Assembly (NCBI GenBank): GCA_036925085.1
Contig: JAUPFP010000035.1
Span: forward strand, 1,007,501 to 1,071,500
Length of the DNA stretch: 64,000 nucleotides
Source: Brachycybe producta
Lineage: Eukaryota > Arthropoda > Diplopoda > Playtdesmida > Andrognathidae
Reading direction: 5' to 3'
Program-made: the position numbers and the translations under genes
In this document: piece after piece, positions 54,701 through 64,000 of the stretch
Numbering within the stretch: position 1 is the stretch's first letter
Layout of the letters: each line of letters opens with the position of its first letter
Notes under the pieces: generated by a model
What the model saw: only the letters and a program-made list of their open reading frames with translations
Databases searched by the model: none
What the model was told of the DNA's origin: nothing

Positions 54701-55347
54701 GCAGAAAATACAACAGGAAATTGATGAAGTAATTGGACGTGGTCGGTTGCCATGCTATTCCGATCGTAACTTGTGAGAAGCTACGCTTTTGCTATTTTAA
54801 ATTTAAATTAGCAATTAATATATTTGTTTCAATTCTCTCCAGACTTCCTTACACAAATGCTACGATTCTAGAAATCCACAGATATGCTACCATTGTGCCA
54901 CTATCAGTCCCACATGCACCAATTACAGATGCAAAACTAATGGGATACTCCCTTCCTAAAGGGACGTTCATGTTTCAAAATATCTGGGCAGTGCATCACG
55001 ATAAAGGCCTTTGGGGAGATCCAGAAAACTTCCGCCCAGACAGATTCTTGGACTCAGAAGGAAAGGTTCAGATGCCGGAATACCTAATTCCTTTCTCTCT
55101 AGGTAACACTAAAATTAACTTAAACAATCTAACAGTAAACTAACATTTGTTTGTGTTTTTTGTAGGCGCTCGCTACTGTTTGGGAGTCTCACTAGCTAAG
55201 ATGGAATTCTTTTTGTTTCTAACATGTTTGTTGCAGCATTATTCATTTCATTGTATCACTGGAGAGATACCACCAAATTTGAACCCTATTGTTGGTTTGA
55301 CACAAAGGCCACATCCATTTCATCTGGCTGTCAAGAAACGCTTTTAA
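48729..55347 (+). CDS. cytochrome P450, CYP2-like, copy 4 (six exons)
   Basis: Exons 48729-49050, 50690-50911, 51005-51301, 54592-54772, 54843-55102 and 55166-55347, the same lengths as the other copies; 487 residues, intact. AGTET, EIHR, FRPDRF and FSLGARYCLG are present. The upstream sequence (48500-48728) is not that of copies 1 and 2 but closely matches the region before copy 5, so copies 4 and 5 share a promoter lineage. Intron 1 contains a palindrome-rich element; intron 3 an LTR-like repeat. Confidence 0.93.
49656..50369. mobile_element. element with 55 bp inverted repeats around tandem AT-rich palindromes
   Basis: Arms 49656-49710 (containing GTGTGAAGCGGCACTAAG) and 50315-50369 are near-perfect inverted copies. 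Between them, at about 49707-50045, units of about 95 bp repeat, each itself a near-perfect palindrome centred on CGTGT(A/T)CTCAACACACG. Confidence 0.75.
52068..52700 (+). repeat. LTR-like repeat in intron 3 of P450 copy 4
   Basis: Begins TGTAACACCCAGTAAC. TATA position GGTATAAAAAG and poly(A)-like GAATGAATAAAGTG are as in the copies at 33093 and 41158. Confidence 0.5.
52845..53230 (+). repeat. second LTR-like repeat with strong palindrome
   Basis: Begins TGTAGCTTCTGGGCCACTCG; a related sequence starts at about 55679. A perfect hairpin of about 25 bp arms lies at 52968-53020 (GTTTACGTTTTTCG / CGAAAAACGTAAAC). Confidence 0.45.
53240..54590. other. no gene seen in the rest of P450 copy 4 intron 3
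   Basis: No supported exon or repeat assignment; small open frames here look random. Confidence 0.4.
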
Positions 55348-55669
55348 TCAGCCACAATACAAATGTTATATAATAAACTAGAAAATACACTAAAATATAA
55401 TTCAAAAAATGAACACAAATCTTATATCCAATAAACCTAACCCATGACCCCCTAAACCTATAAAACCTTCCTTTGTTCACACCACATACAAAAAAAAACC
55501 CACCCTGTATCACGCAAATATAATATTGGTTTACCTCGTAAGTATGTATTCTTCCAGTAAGCCCACAATTATCTAACTTCATAAAAGTCAACGCATTCCT
55601 ATTGAGACGTTTTGGGCCCGCCGCTTTTGTTTTCATTTAGCGCCTTTTGTTTTACTTTGGTTTCCCCCT

Positions 55670-55885
55670 GTACTTATGTTTGTAGCTTCTGGGCCACTCG
55701 GTACTTTTGAGTAACGATTGGCCCAGATTCTATTTTTGCAGTGACCTTTTTGTTTTTTCCCCTCATGTAACTTTCACATGAGTGGGTTTTAATTGATTTT
55801 TAATTTAGTTGTTTACGTTTTCTTCTGTTATCACTTAAGTGTGATAACATTCAATATAACGCCCTCAATTCCAAAGATTACAAAT
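55670..55885 (+). repeat. copy of the TGTAGCTTCTGGGCC repeat, downstream of P450 copy 4
   Basis: Matches 52845-53000 with many differences, including the ATTGGCCCAGATTCTATTTTT segment. Confidence 0.5.
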
Positions 55886-56305
55886 ATTCCCCAAAAAAAG
55901 AGGTTTAAAAAAATTGAACTTGATTCAACTTTTGTTTAAACCTTTTTTTTTTTTTGCGTTTTTTGAGGCGCCATCTTTCTTTTCTTTTCTTTTCGTTTTT
56001 GGTGAGTGTTTTTTCATCATTTTTTCTTCAAACTCTCATTGTTTCAGATAAATTAATATATTTTAATTAGTTGTAAAATATGTTTAAGTATAGTTTTACA
56101 GAAAAATAACGCCGTTTCGATGTAAATATATTGATGAGAAACGCCAATTTATGGTTTAGTTAAAGCAGTACAATGAATGTGATTTTTTCACTTCCAATAG
56201 CCTAACGTAATGAACAACCGATAACAGTAACAATGGCTTGGACCACGTTAGTTCTGTTATTAGTCGCCATATCGACTTTCTTTTCTCCTACTAATTGGAA
56301 ATGCA

Positions 56306-58115
56306 TTAAGAGGCTAGATACATCGTTTAGTTCAAAATTTCTCCGAATGTAGGCGCTGCGATCGTTGTTGATTGAAAAACGGTTTTTTAACGTTTTTTCT
56401 CCCGGTTCGAAGTCACATATTAATTAATAGAAAAATAATTTCGCGTGCTAACCTTATAAAAAGAAAACATTGTGAAGCCAGTAGATTAATGCACGTAATA
56501 ATTATTTTGTTATTGTTCTAAGTCGTTTTTAATGGGAGTTCTTCAAATGTTTGGGTGACGGTTTTTTGCTCCTATGGGACTTAACATGGAGTTAAAAAAA
56601 CGTAAGATTTTAAATGTCATTTAAAAATAGAAAGCTCTTTTAAAATTTAGAAAAAGGAATAATCCTAAAGGCAATAAACACATGTAAGTACGTGCTAATT
56701 TTTCTGATTGCTCTAAATCATTTTTAATCAGAGTTCTCTTAACTTTTGTTGGACGGTGTTTTAGTCCTATGGGACTTAAGAGCCTAGATCCACGTCCATC
56801 TTGTTGTTTTGAGCAGACGACAACGAGACAAATGAGTGTTCTTATATAGTGTTACTAAAACTGAAAGAAATCGCCTCACAATCGCTCAATTCAAATACAG
56901 TAAAGCGCAAAATGCAATAAAAAGTATTGTTCTTTCAGTGCTCGCTTTATATAATTTTTGAAAAGGTCCTTCTATTTTTAAACAAGGTTCAAAGTCGTTC
57001 GTTTTTTCAACCCCATGTTAAATCCCATAGGATCAAAAACCGTCCCACAAACATTTGAAAAACTCTCGTTAAAACTGATTTAGAACAATAACAAAATAAT
57101 TAGCACATACATTCATGTATTGCTTCACGATGTTTCCTTTTTATAAATTTTGAAAAGGTCCTTCTATTTTTTAATAACGTTTAAAATCGTACGTTTTTAA
57201 ACTCCATGTTAAGTCCCATAGGACTAAAACACCGTCCAACAAAAGTTAAGAGAACTCTCATTAAAAATGATTTAGAGCAATCAGAAAAATTAGCACGTAC
57301 TTACATGTGTTTATTGCCTTCAGGATTATTCCTTTTTCTAAATTTTAAAAGGGCTTTCTATTTTTAAATAACATTTAAAATCTTACGTTTTTTTAACTCC
57401 ATGTTAAGTCCCATAGGAGCAAAATACCGTCACCCAAACATTTGAAGAACTCCCATTAAAACGACTTAGAACAATAACAAAATAATTATTACGTGCATTA
57501 ATCTACTGGCTTCCCAATGTTTTCTTTTTATAAGGTTAGCACGCTAAATTATTTTTCTATTAATTAATATGTGACTTCGAACCGGGAGAAAAAACGTTAA
57601 AAAACCGTTTTTCAATCAACAACGATCGCAGCGCCTACATTCGGAGAAATTTTGAACTAAACAATGTATCTAGCCTCTTAACATGGAGTTTAAAAACGCA
57701 CGATTTTAAACGTTATTAAAAAATAGAAGGACCTTTTCAAAATTTATAAAAAAGAAACATCGTGAAGCCAATACATGAATATGTGTGCGAATTATTTTGT
57801 TATTGTTCTAAATCAGTTTTAACAAGAGTTTTTCAAATGTTTGTGGGACGGTTTTTGATCCTATGGGATTTAACATGGGGTTGAAAAAACGAACGACCTT
57901 GAACCTTGTTTAAAAATAGAAGGACCTTTTCAAAAATTATATAAATCGAGCACGTGAAGAACAATACTTTTTATTGCATTTTGCGCTTTACTGTATTTGA
58001 ATTGAGCGATTGTGAGGCGATTTCTTTCAGTTTTAGTAACACTATATAAGAACACTCATTTGTCTCGTTGTCGTCTGCTCAAAACAACAAGATCGACGTG
58101 GATCTAGGCTCTTAA
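56306..58115. mobile_element. TTAA element carrying a second, inverted copy of itself
   Basis: Outer element ends TTAAGAGGCTAGATAC (56306) and GATCTAGGCTCTTAA (58115). It is split at an internal TTAA by a second copy (56776-57681) in opposite orientation. The outer sequence resumes at CATGGAGTTTAAAAACG exactly where the element at 46621 continues uninterrupted. Confidence 0.9.
56776..57681. mobile_element. inner TTAA element (906 bp), inverted
   Basis: Starts TTAAGAGCCTAGATCC, ends TAGCCTCTTAA, flanked by duplicated TTAA. Nested inside 56306-58115. Confidence 0.9.
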
Positions 58116-58735
58116 CACATTTTCTCCATAGTAAACACTGTTGTTTTTCACGAATTGAAATTTTCACTGAGTACAAATTTTCGCCACAGTGGAAACACGG
58201 CCTTACAAACAAAATTAAAATTTTGTCTTTTGAGTCCCTTTATAACTAGCTTACGAGCGCGTGTTTTGCATCGAATATAGATTGAGTTATTGTGGGTCGA
58301 GTTTGGTTTCAATTTGGAACGAGTTAGGGTCCAGTTTTATGTCGAGTTTGCAGGGTTCAGTTTATGTTGAGTTTGGGTCGAGTTCGGATTCAGCGTCAGT
58401 CGGATCCGTTCTTTTGAACAACATATTAACTTTCCTCAAAACCGCGGGTATGGAGAAGAGTCACACTCATTCCCTATAGAACATATAACCACTGCAGTCG
58501 CGCCATCCAGAAAGACAAAAACAAAATAAAGATCTATTCAGCCACCGTAAATGTGTTTAGTTGAATTATTCGGAGCCCAGAACAAGATAAAGTTGACATT
58601 ATTACTTCAATAATCAGAACACATTGAAATACTAAATCAATATTTTCTTATATACTAACCCCTTTTATATTCAAATACAAATTTAATATATATATATTGA
58701 ATTCGACAAAGTTTGTTTGGGGCTCTGTGTTTTAG
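58116..58735. other. spacer upstream of P450 copy 5
   Basis: Contains an imperfect GAGTTTGGGTCGAGTT-type repeat (58280-58400). From about 58650 on it matches the upstream region of copy 4 (AATTTAATATATATATATTG, GGGGCTCTGTGTTTTAGG). Confidence 0.5.
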
Positions 58736-58915
58736 GAAATGAAAAATGTTATAAGAAAACTTTATGCTGAAAGCAACCTTGACCGATGTTTGACCCTTGA
58801 CCGATGCTTGTCTGTTGAAACAAACAAGCCAAGGCCATTAATTTCAGTATCAAGAAAAGTTCATAAAAGACGTCGCCAAAAACAACAACATCGACTTCAA
58901 CTCACATTTTCCACA

Positions 58916-61900
58916 ATGTACTTCGAAGAAGTGGTTATCTTCATCACAGCAATTGTTTTATACATTGTATGGCATTACCAAAGACCATGGAACTTTCCAC
59001 CGGGACCTCGCGGTCTACCCATAGTAGGAAGCCTACCTTTCATCAAAGGAGAATTACACACACATTTGGCTCATTTGTCAAAAAAATATGGAGGGTTGTT
59101 TTCAATTCAATTGGGCAATGTACACATGGTTGTTCTGAACGACTGGAAATCTATAAAGGAAGCACTGTTAACCAATTCAGAGTTATTTTCAGGAAGACCG
59201 AATATGTTTCTATTTGAAGTAACATTAAAGGGGTTTGGTAATGTATTAACCTATTTTTCCCCTAGAAGCCAAGGCGTATAAGTCCGAGCGACCGATAATT
59301 AAAAATACTAAAACACAAACTAAAACTAACTTATACTAACTAAACTTAACATAATCTAACTAAAAATTACCCAACCTGACTAAAACGAACCAAACCTGAC
59401 TAAAACGAACCAACCCTGACTAAAACGAACCAAACCTGACTAAAACGAACCAAACCTGACTAAAACGAACCAAACCTGACTAAAACTAACCAAACCTGAC
59501 CACCTAACCTTTAACCACTGCGTCTGCATTTATACAGCTCCCTGAGCAGTGTGGACGTAGACGCACAGTAGAGACGCCAGCCGCACACTCTAGTTGCCAG
59601 ACGCAAACGCATCAAAGGAACTGCCCAGATAAAGAAGGTGTGATTCTTTCGGCGCGTCTGTTGATGGCATCTGTGTCCTGGCGGCCTGCAGCTGGACTGC
59701 TTTTAATAGTTCTTTATGTGAGCAGATCCTCTGGTGCGTCTGCGTCTGGCAACCAGAGTGTGTGGCCGGCGTTTATACTGCTGGAGAGCAGCACAGACAC
59801 AGACGCAGTGGAAAAAGGGTCTTTTTGCCGAGTTTCTTTGTGCTTGTTGTAGTTGTTTTATTGGTGTGTCTATGTGTCGGAAAATGCAAGTTGACAATTG
59901 ACTGATGATACTAGCATCAGGAGACTCTTTTTCCTTGGCTGCGAGATGCACCAGAGGAATCACGCGGGCAACACAAACACCGCTATGGACGCAAAAGACT
60001 TCAGACGCCGGCTGCAAACGCGCCAGAAGAATCCCAGGGGTGGCAAAACCTACACGTTTTGCGTCGGGCAGCCAAAAAAAAAAGAAGTCTCCTGATACTA
60101 GTATCAGCAGTCAAGTGTCAACTTGCATTTTCCGACGCATAGACACACCAATAAAACAACTACAACAAGCACAAAGAAACTCGGCAAAAAGACCTTTTTT
60201 CCACTGCGTCTGCGTCTGTGCTGCTCTCCAGCAGTATAGACGCTGGCTGCACAGTAGAGACGCCAGCTGCACAGTAGAGATGCCGGCCGCAAACTCTGGT
60301 TGTCAGATGCAAACGCGCCAGAGGAACTGCTCACATAAAGAACTATTGAAAGCAGTCCGGCTGCAGGCCGCCAGGACGCAGACGCCTTCTGCAGACGCGC
60401 CGGAAGAATCACACCTTTATACAGATTTTGACAATTAAACCTCTGATTTAACTATATATAATACTGAGATCTAAAATTACATTTGTCGTTCATTTTTGAT
60501 CAATCTTAGGGAATCATTTACATTTTATGTTATCAAAAAAAAACAATCAGCAATTTATCAAAAGCTCCGAATTGATACAATTGACATAATAATATTTGAA
60601 TACATTTTGTTCCGGACAGATTTGGCTACGACGAAAAAAGTAACGTGGAAAGAGCAAAAGCGTTTTACACTACAACATCTAAGAGATTTTGGTTTTGGCA
60701 AAAAATCCATGGAAGAAATAATTATGAATGAAGTAATGAACACAATGTATTTCCTAGACAATAACGTCAATACATCAAGAGTGCCTATAAGTGAGCTGTT
60801 TTTTGCACCTATATTAAGCATCATATGTAAAATTATAACAGGTAAAGTAATTCTTCAAAAAATATTATATTTTATTGTTTTCGGTTGCGTAAAATTAAAT
60901 AATGCTTTTTATTTACTGTGTTGTTTTGTAGGCAAATCCTATGAGATTAACTCAGATGATGATGTTGAACTAAGCAAAGCAATGAAATACAACTTAGACT
61001 GTTTTAACAATGGTTCAATATTAAACTTCATGCCGTACCTAAGATTCATACCGGGTGCTACGGATTTCATTAAATTCATGCAAAGTCACAAGAAACTGGA
61101 AAACCTCATAAATAAGGAAACTGAAAACCACATTAAAACATACAGAGAAGGAGAACCGAGAGATTACACTGATGTCTACCTTGCAGAAATATTTAAAAAA
61201 GATGATAAAAAGAATGTCATTTTTCAAAGTAAGATGTACTACAACATTAATCAATGTTCTCTAAACCCATGCCATGCATGCAGAATCAATTACAAATCAA
61301 GTCATCTAACATGTGAAAAGCAGTATGCAATTTTTTTTATTTATAATGCATCCAATTGCATTCATAGAGTCGATCATATCACTAGTGGAGAATATCAAGG
61401 TTGGTTTGCCGGCATACGTCGTTGTTAACAAAAACACGTCGATCCTTTGTATTGTGACGTGTGAGCGTTTATGTTGTCTTCAACAAGTCACGAAATCGTG
61501 GTGGTGCGTTTATTTGGGCGGAGTCTCCGATTAAGGCGTATAGAATGTTCCACATGGTGGTTTCGGGCGACACTGCATGCACGGCAAGGTGAGCGACAAG
61601 CTTAAACCTGTACCTTTCATAACTCATTTTCTGCCCCACCACCGTCATAGATGCTCAACTAAGCGACTTTTAAGCTAGTCGCCCACTATGACACACCACA
61701 CCGCCATAAACAGCAATGTGGAACATTCCACCCGAGACTCTGCATATATAAACACGTCATCACGACTCTGTCTCTTGTTGAAGACAAGATAAACGTTGAC
61801 ACTTCACAGTACAAATGAACACGTGTTGTTGTTTACAACGAGGTATACTGTCAAACGAAGACAACGAGTGGTGTTTGAATGTCACGTGAGCACATTTTTC

Positions 61901-63971
61901 CAGTGTTTTTTTCAATCTATCCACACACACAGGCGCGTTCTCCTCAAGACTTATGGAAGGGAAGTTCTGCAAGCCTGTTTCACATGTCGCATCATGCCAC
62001 CTTATACTGTAGTGGATTTTACACCATTGTAATTCATATGATGCAAATAACAGAAAGTTCCTCTAGGCGGCATGAAGCTGCACGACATAGTAGGTGACTA
62101 GCTATATTCTGAGGAAACATTTCTGGCCCCCCAAAAAAATCCGCCATTCTTTAGTAAAATAAAAAAGGGACAGTCTAAATCTCAAAAACTATTTGAGATA
62201 GAGCGAAATAAATTTCTTATTATATTAAGTATGATCTTACCTCTTCCAATCTACACAAAAATATACTCGGATGACCAACAGTCAGTGGCGTAGCCACGGG
62301 GGGGGGGGGGGTCCAGGGGTCTGGACCCCCCTTCCCAAAATTTTATCTACATGCCAAAAAGTACTGTGTTTACATTTGATAATTTTTTCTCTAATTATTT
62401 TTTTCTTTCTCTTAACCTGTACCTTCAGCACTAATTTTATGTCCCGCCACCATGATACATCTATCATGGTGGCGGGCCATAAAATAAGTTCTGAAGGTAC
62501 ATAACTAAGCAACTTTTAAGCTAGACTATGGCGTGCAGCGTTGTGCCACTCCGAACCGCCATGTCAAACATTCCATCTGAGAAACATGCCAGCACAACTC
62601 TGCCACTTAATGAAGACAACTTCAACGCTTACAATTCACAATACAAATGAACCCGTGCGATTGTTTACAACAAGGCACACTGGCAAACGAAGACACCCAA
62701 GTGGTGTATGAATATCACTTGAGCACGCTTTCCTTCTGTCTACCCCAACACAGGAGCATCACTGTGTGCTGTTTTTTTTTTTGCTGCGGCAAAAGGAAAA
62801 AAATACTTCTTGGATCTTCTCAGATTTCTAGCATCGAAGTTCTGCAAGCCAGTTTTGCATGTCGCAGCATGCTGCCTTATAGCAGACGTTGCACCATTTG
62901 ATTTCATATGATGCATACAGGAATATTAGTTTAACGCCCAAACCACCCGAAGGCTTTAGTGCGAACAATGGAAAGTTTTTCATGGTGGCACGGCACAGCA
63001 CTGTGCGTCAGTGGGCAACTAGCTTTATTTTGAAGAAAAAATTTCGGGCCCCCCATAACAAAAATTCTGGCTACGTCACTGCCAACAGTAATTCTGGTAG
63101 GTATTATTTTACATTCAATTCATTTTCCAGTAGGCCTATAATTATCGCAAACTACCAAAGAAGAAGCACAAAAATGCTTACAATTTTATTTGTTGTCACT
63201 TACATAGAAGAGTACCTAAACGGGGTGCTTTACAACCTCTACACTGCTGGAACGGAAACAATGGAAAACACATTGGGCTTTAGCTTTTTGTACATGGCCT
63301 TATGGCCAGAAATCCAGCAAAAAATACAAAAGGAAATTGATGAAGTAGTTGGACACGGTCGCTTCCCATCCTATTCTGATTGTAGCTTGTGAGAAGCTAC
63401 GCTTTTGCTCTTTTAAATCTAATTAATAGTTAATATGTTAACTAATATTAAATGTAATTTTTCCCAGGCTTCCTTACACAAATGCTGCGATTCTTGAAAT
63501 CCTCAGATATTCTACCATTGCGCCATTATCAATTCCACATGCACCAATAGCAGATACCGAATTAATGGGCTACTCCATTCCCAAGAGAACGTTCATACTT
63601 GAAAATATCTGGGCAGTACACCACGATAAAGATCTATGGGGAGATCCAGAAAATTTCCGTCCAGAAAGATTCTTGAACTCCGAAGGAAAGGTTCAGATGC
63701 CTGAGTACCTCATTCCCTTCTCTCTAGGTAATGCTAAAATTAACTTAAACAACCTAACATTAAACTAACATTTTTTATGTTTTTTGTAGGCGCTCGCTAC
63801 TGTTTGGGAGTCTCACTAGCTAAGATGGAATTATTTTTGTTTCTAACATGTTTGTTGCAGCATTATTCATTTCACTGCATCACTGGAGAGAAACCACCAA
63901 ATTTGAATCCTATTGTTGGTTTAACACAACGGCCACAGCCATTTCATCTGGCTGTTAAGAAACGCTTTTAA
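58916..63971 (+). CDS. cytochrome P450, CYP2-like, copy 5 (six exons)
   Basis: Exons 58916-59237, 60620-60841, 60932-61228, 63208-63388, 63468-63727 and 63790-63971; same lengths as the others, 487 residues, intact. AGTET, the K-helix E-x-x-R (EILR), FRPERF and FSLGARYCLG are present. An in-frame ATG at 58739 would add a 59-residue basic extension, but the other copies and the membrane anchor argue for 58916. Unlike copies 1, 3 and 4, intron 3 lacks the LTR-like repeat. Intron 1 carries a foldback element. Confidence 0.93.
59320..59510. repeat. 20 bp tandem repeat
   Basis: CCTGACTAAAACGAACCAAA repeats about seven times with minor changes, after degenerate TAACTAAACTTAAC units. Confidence 0.85.
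59515..60421. mobile_element. foldback element, ~300 bp inverted arms
   Basis: Left arm about 59636-59941 pairs with right arm about 60063-60421 (AAGGTGTGATTCTTTCGGCG against CGCCGGAAGAATCACACCTT; GTTGTAGTTGTTTTATTGGT against ACCAATAAAACAACTACAAC). A loop of about 120 bp separates them. GC-rich GACGCAGACGC motifs are out of keeping with the AT-rich surroundings. Lies in intron 1 of P450 copy 5. Confidence 0.8.
61540..63090. repeat. cluster of degenerate repeat fragments in P450 copy 5 intron 3
   Basis: Two related stretches (about 61555-62110 and 62420-63020) share landmarks such as CATTCCA, TGAAGACAA, GTTGTTTACAA and AAGTTCTGCAAGCC. A palindrome at 62420-62500 (CCTTCAGCACTAATTTTATG / CATAAAATAAGTTCTGAAGG, with CCGCCACCATGATA / TATCATGGTGGCGG inside) is prominent. 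A related sequence follows the Polinton at 24750-24830. Confidence 0.55.
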
Positions 63972-64000
63972 TCTGCAACTTATAAATTGCTAAATTGCAG

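Noticed and set aside
58739-58915. N-terminal extension of P450 copy 5
   Set aside because: Absent from the other copies; the membrane anchor must be N-terminal and starts at 58916.

Overview
The window is nuclear DNA of an animal, most likely a marine invertebrate. It is AT-rich, its genes are split by GT-AG introns, and inverted-repeat elements are dense. A tunicate or similar invertebrate would fit, but nothing here fixes the species. There are four parts.

(1) 1-8300: two exons of a fucolectin-type lectin (1109-1324 and 4098-4378) in repeat-rich DNA that holds inverted-repeat elements, a Helitron-like end and an LTR-like fragment.

(2) 8307-24719: a 16,413 bp Maverick/Polinton element (adintovirus type) bounded by a perfect 6 bp target duplication, TATGTG. 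Its outermost 118 bp are identical inverted repeats. It carries the core set: protein-primed DNA polymerase B, chromodomain integrase, packaging ATPase, adenain-like protease, hexon-like major capsid protein and a probable penton. It also carries dUTPase, a basic core-like protein, a Bcl-2 homologue, a RING-finger protein, a possible exonuclease-fold protein and unknown small genes. Left-arm plus-strand genes encode virion assembly and integration; right-arm minus-strand genes encode replication. Nearly all frames are open, so the insertion looks recent. One small gene (10901-11270) looks frameshifted.

(3) 24725-27500: repeats, dominated by a 1.2 kb array of a 30 bp alternating purine-pyrimidine unit inside an interspersed element; a shorter-array copy lies at 42056-43065.

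(4) 27500-64000: a tandem cluster of CYP2-like cytochrome P450 genes on the plus strand. Four copies are complete, each with six exons of 322/222/297/181/260/182 nt coding for 487 residues, at 27855, 37553, 48729 and 58916. A fifth (36059) is only the first part of exon 1. Introns and spacers are filled with transposon remnants: TTAA-flanked elements (one inserted inside another), a hAT-like element, LINE pieces, LTR-like fragments, foldbacks and palindromes.

Most interesting: the Polinton pairs a Bcl-2-like gene with a RING gene, puts a miRNA-like hairpin between them, and has four contiguous p53-type decamers in the adjacent divergent promoter. Its late genes are linked by a chain of ATGA stop/start overlaps, unusual for a eukaryotic nuclear element.
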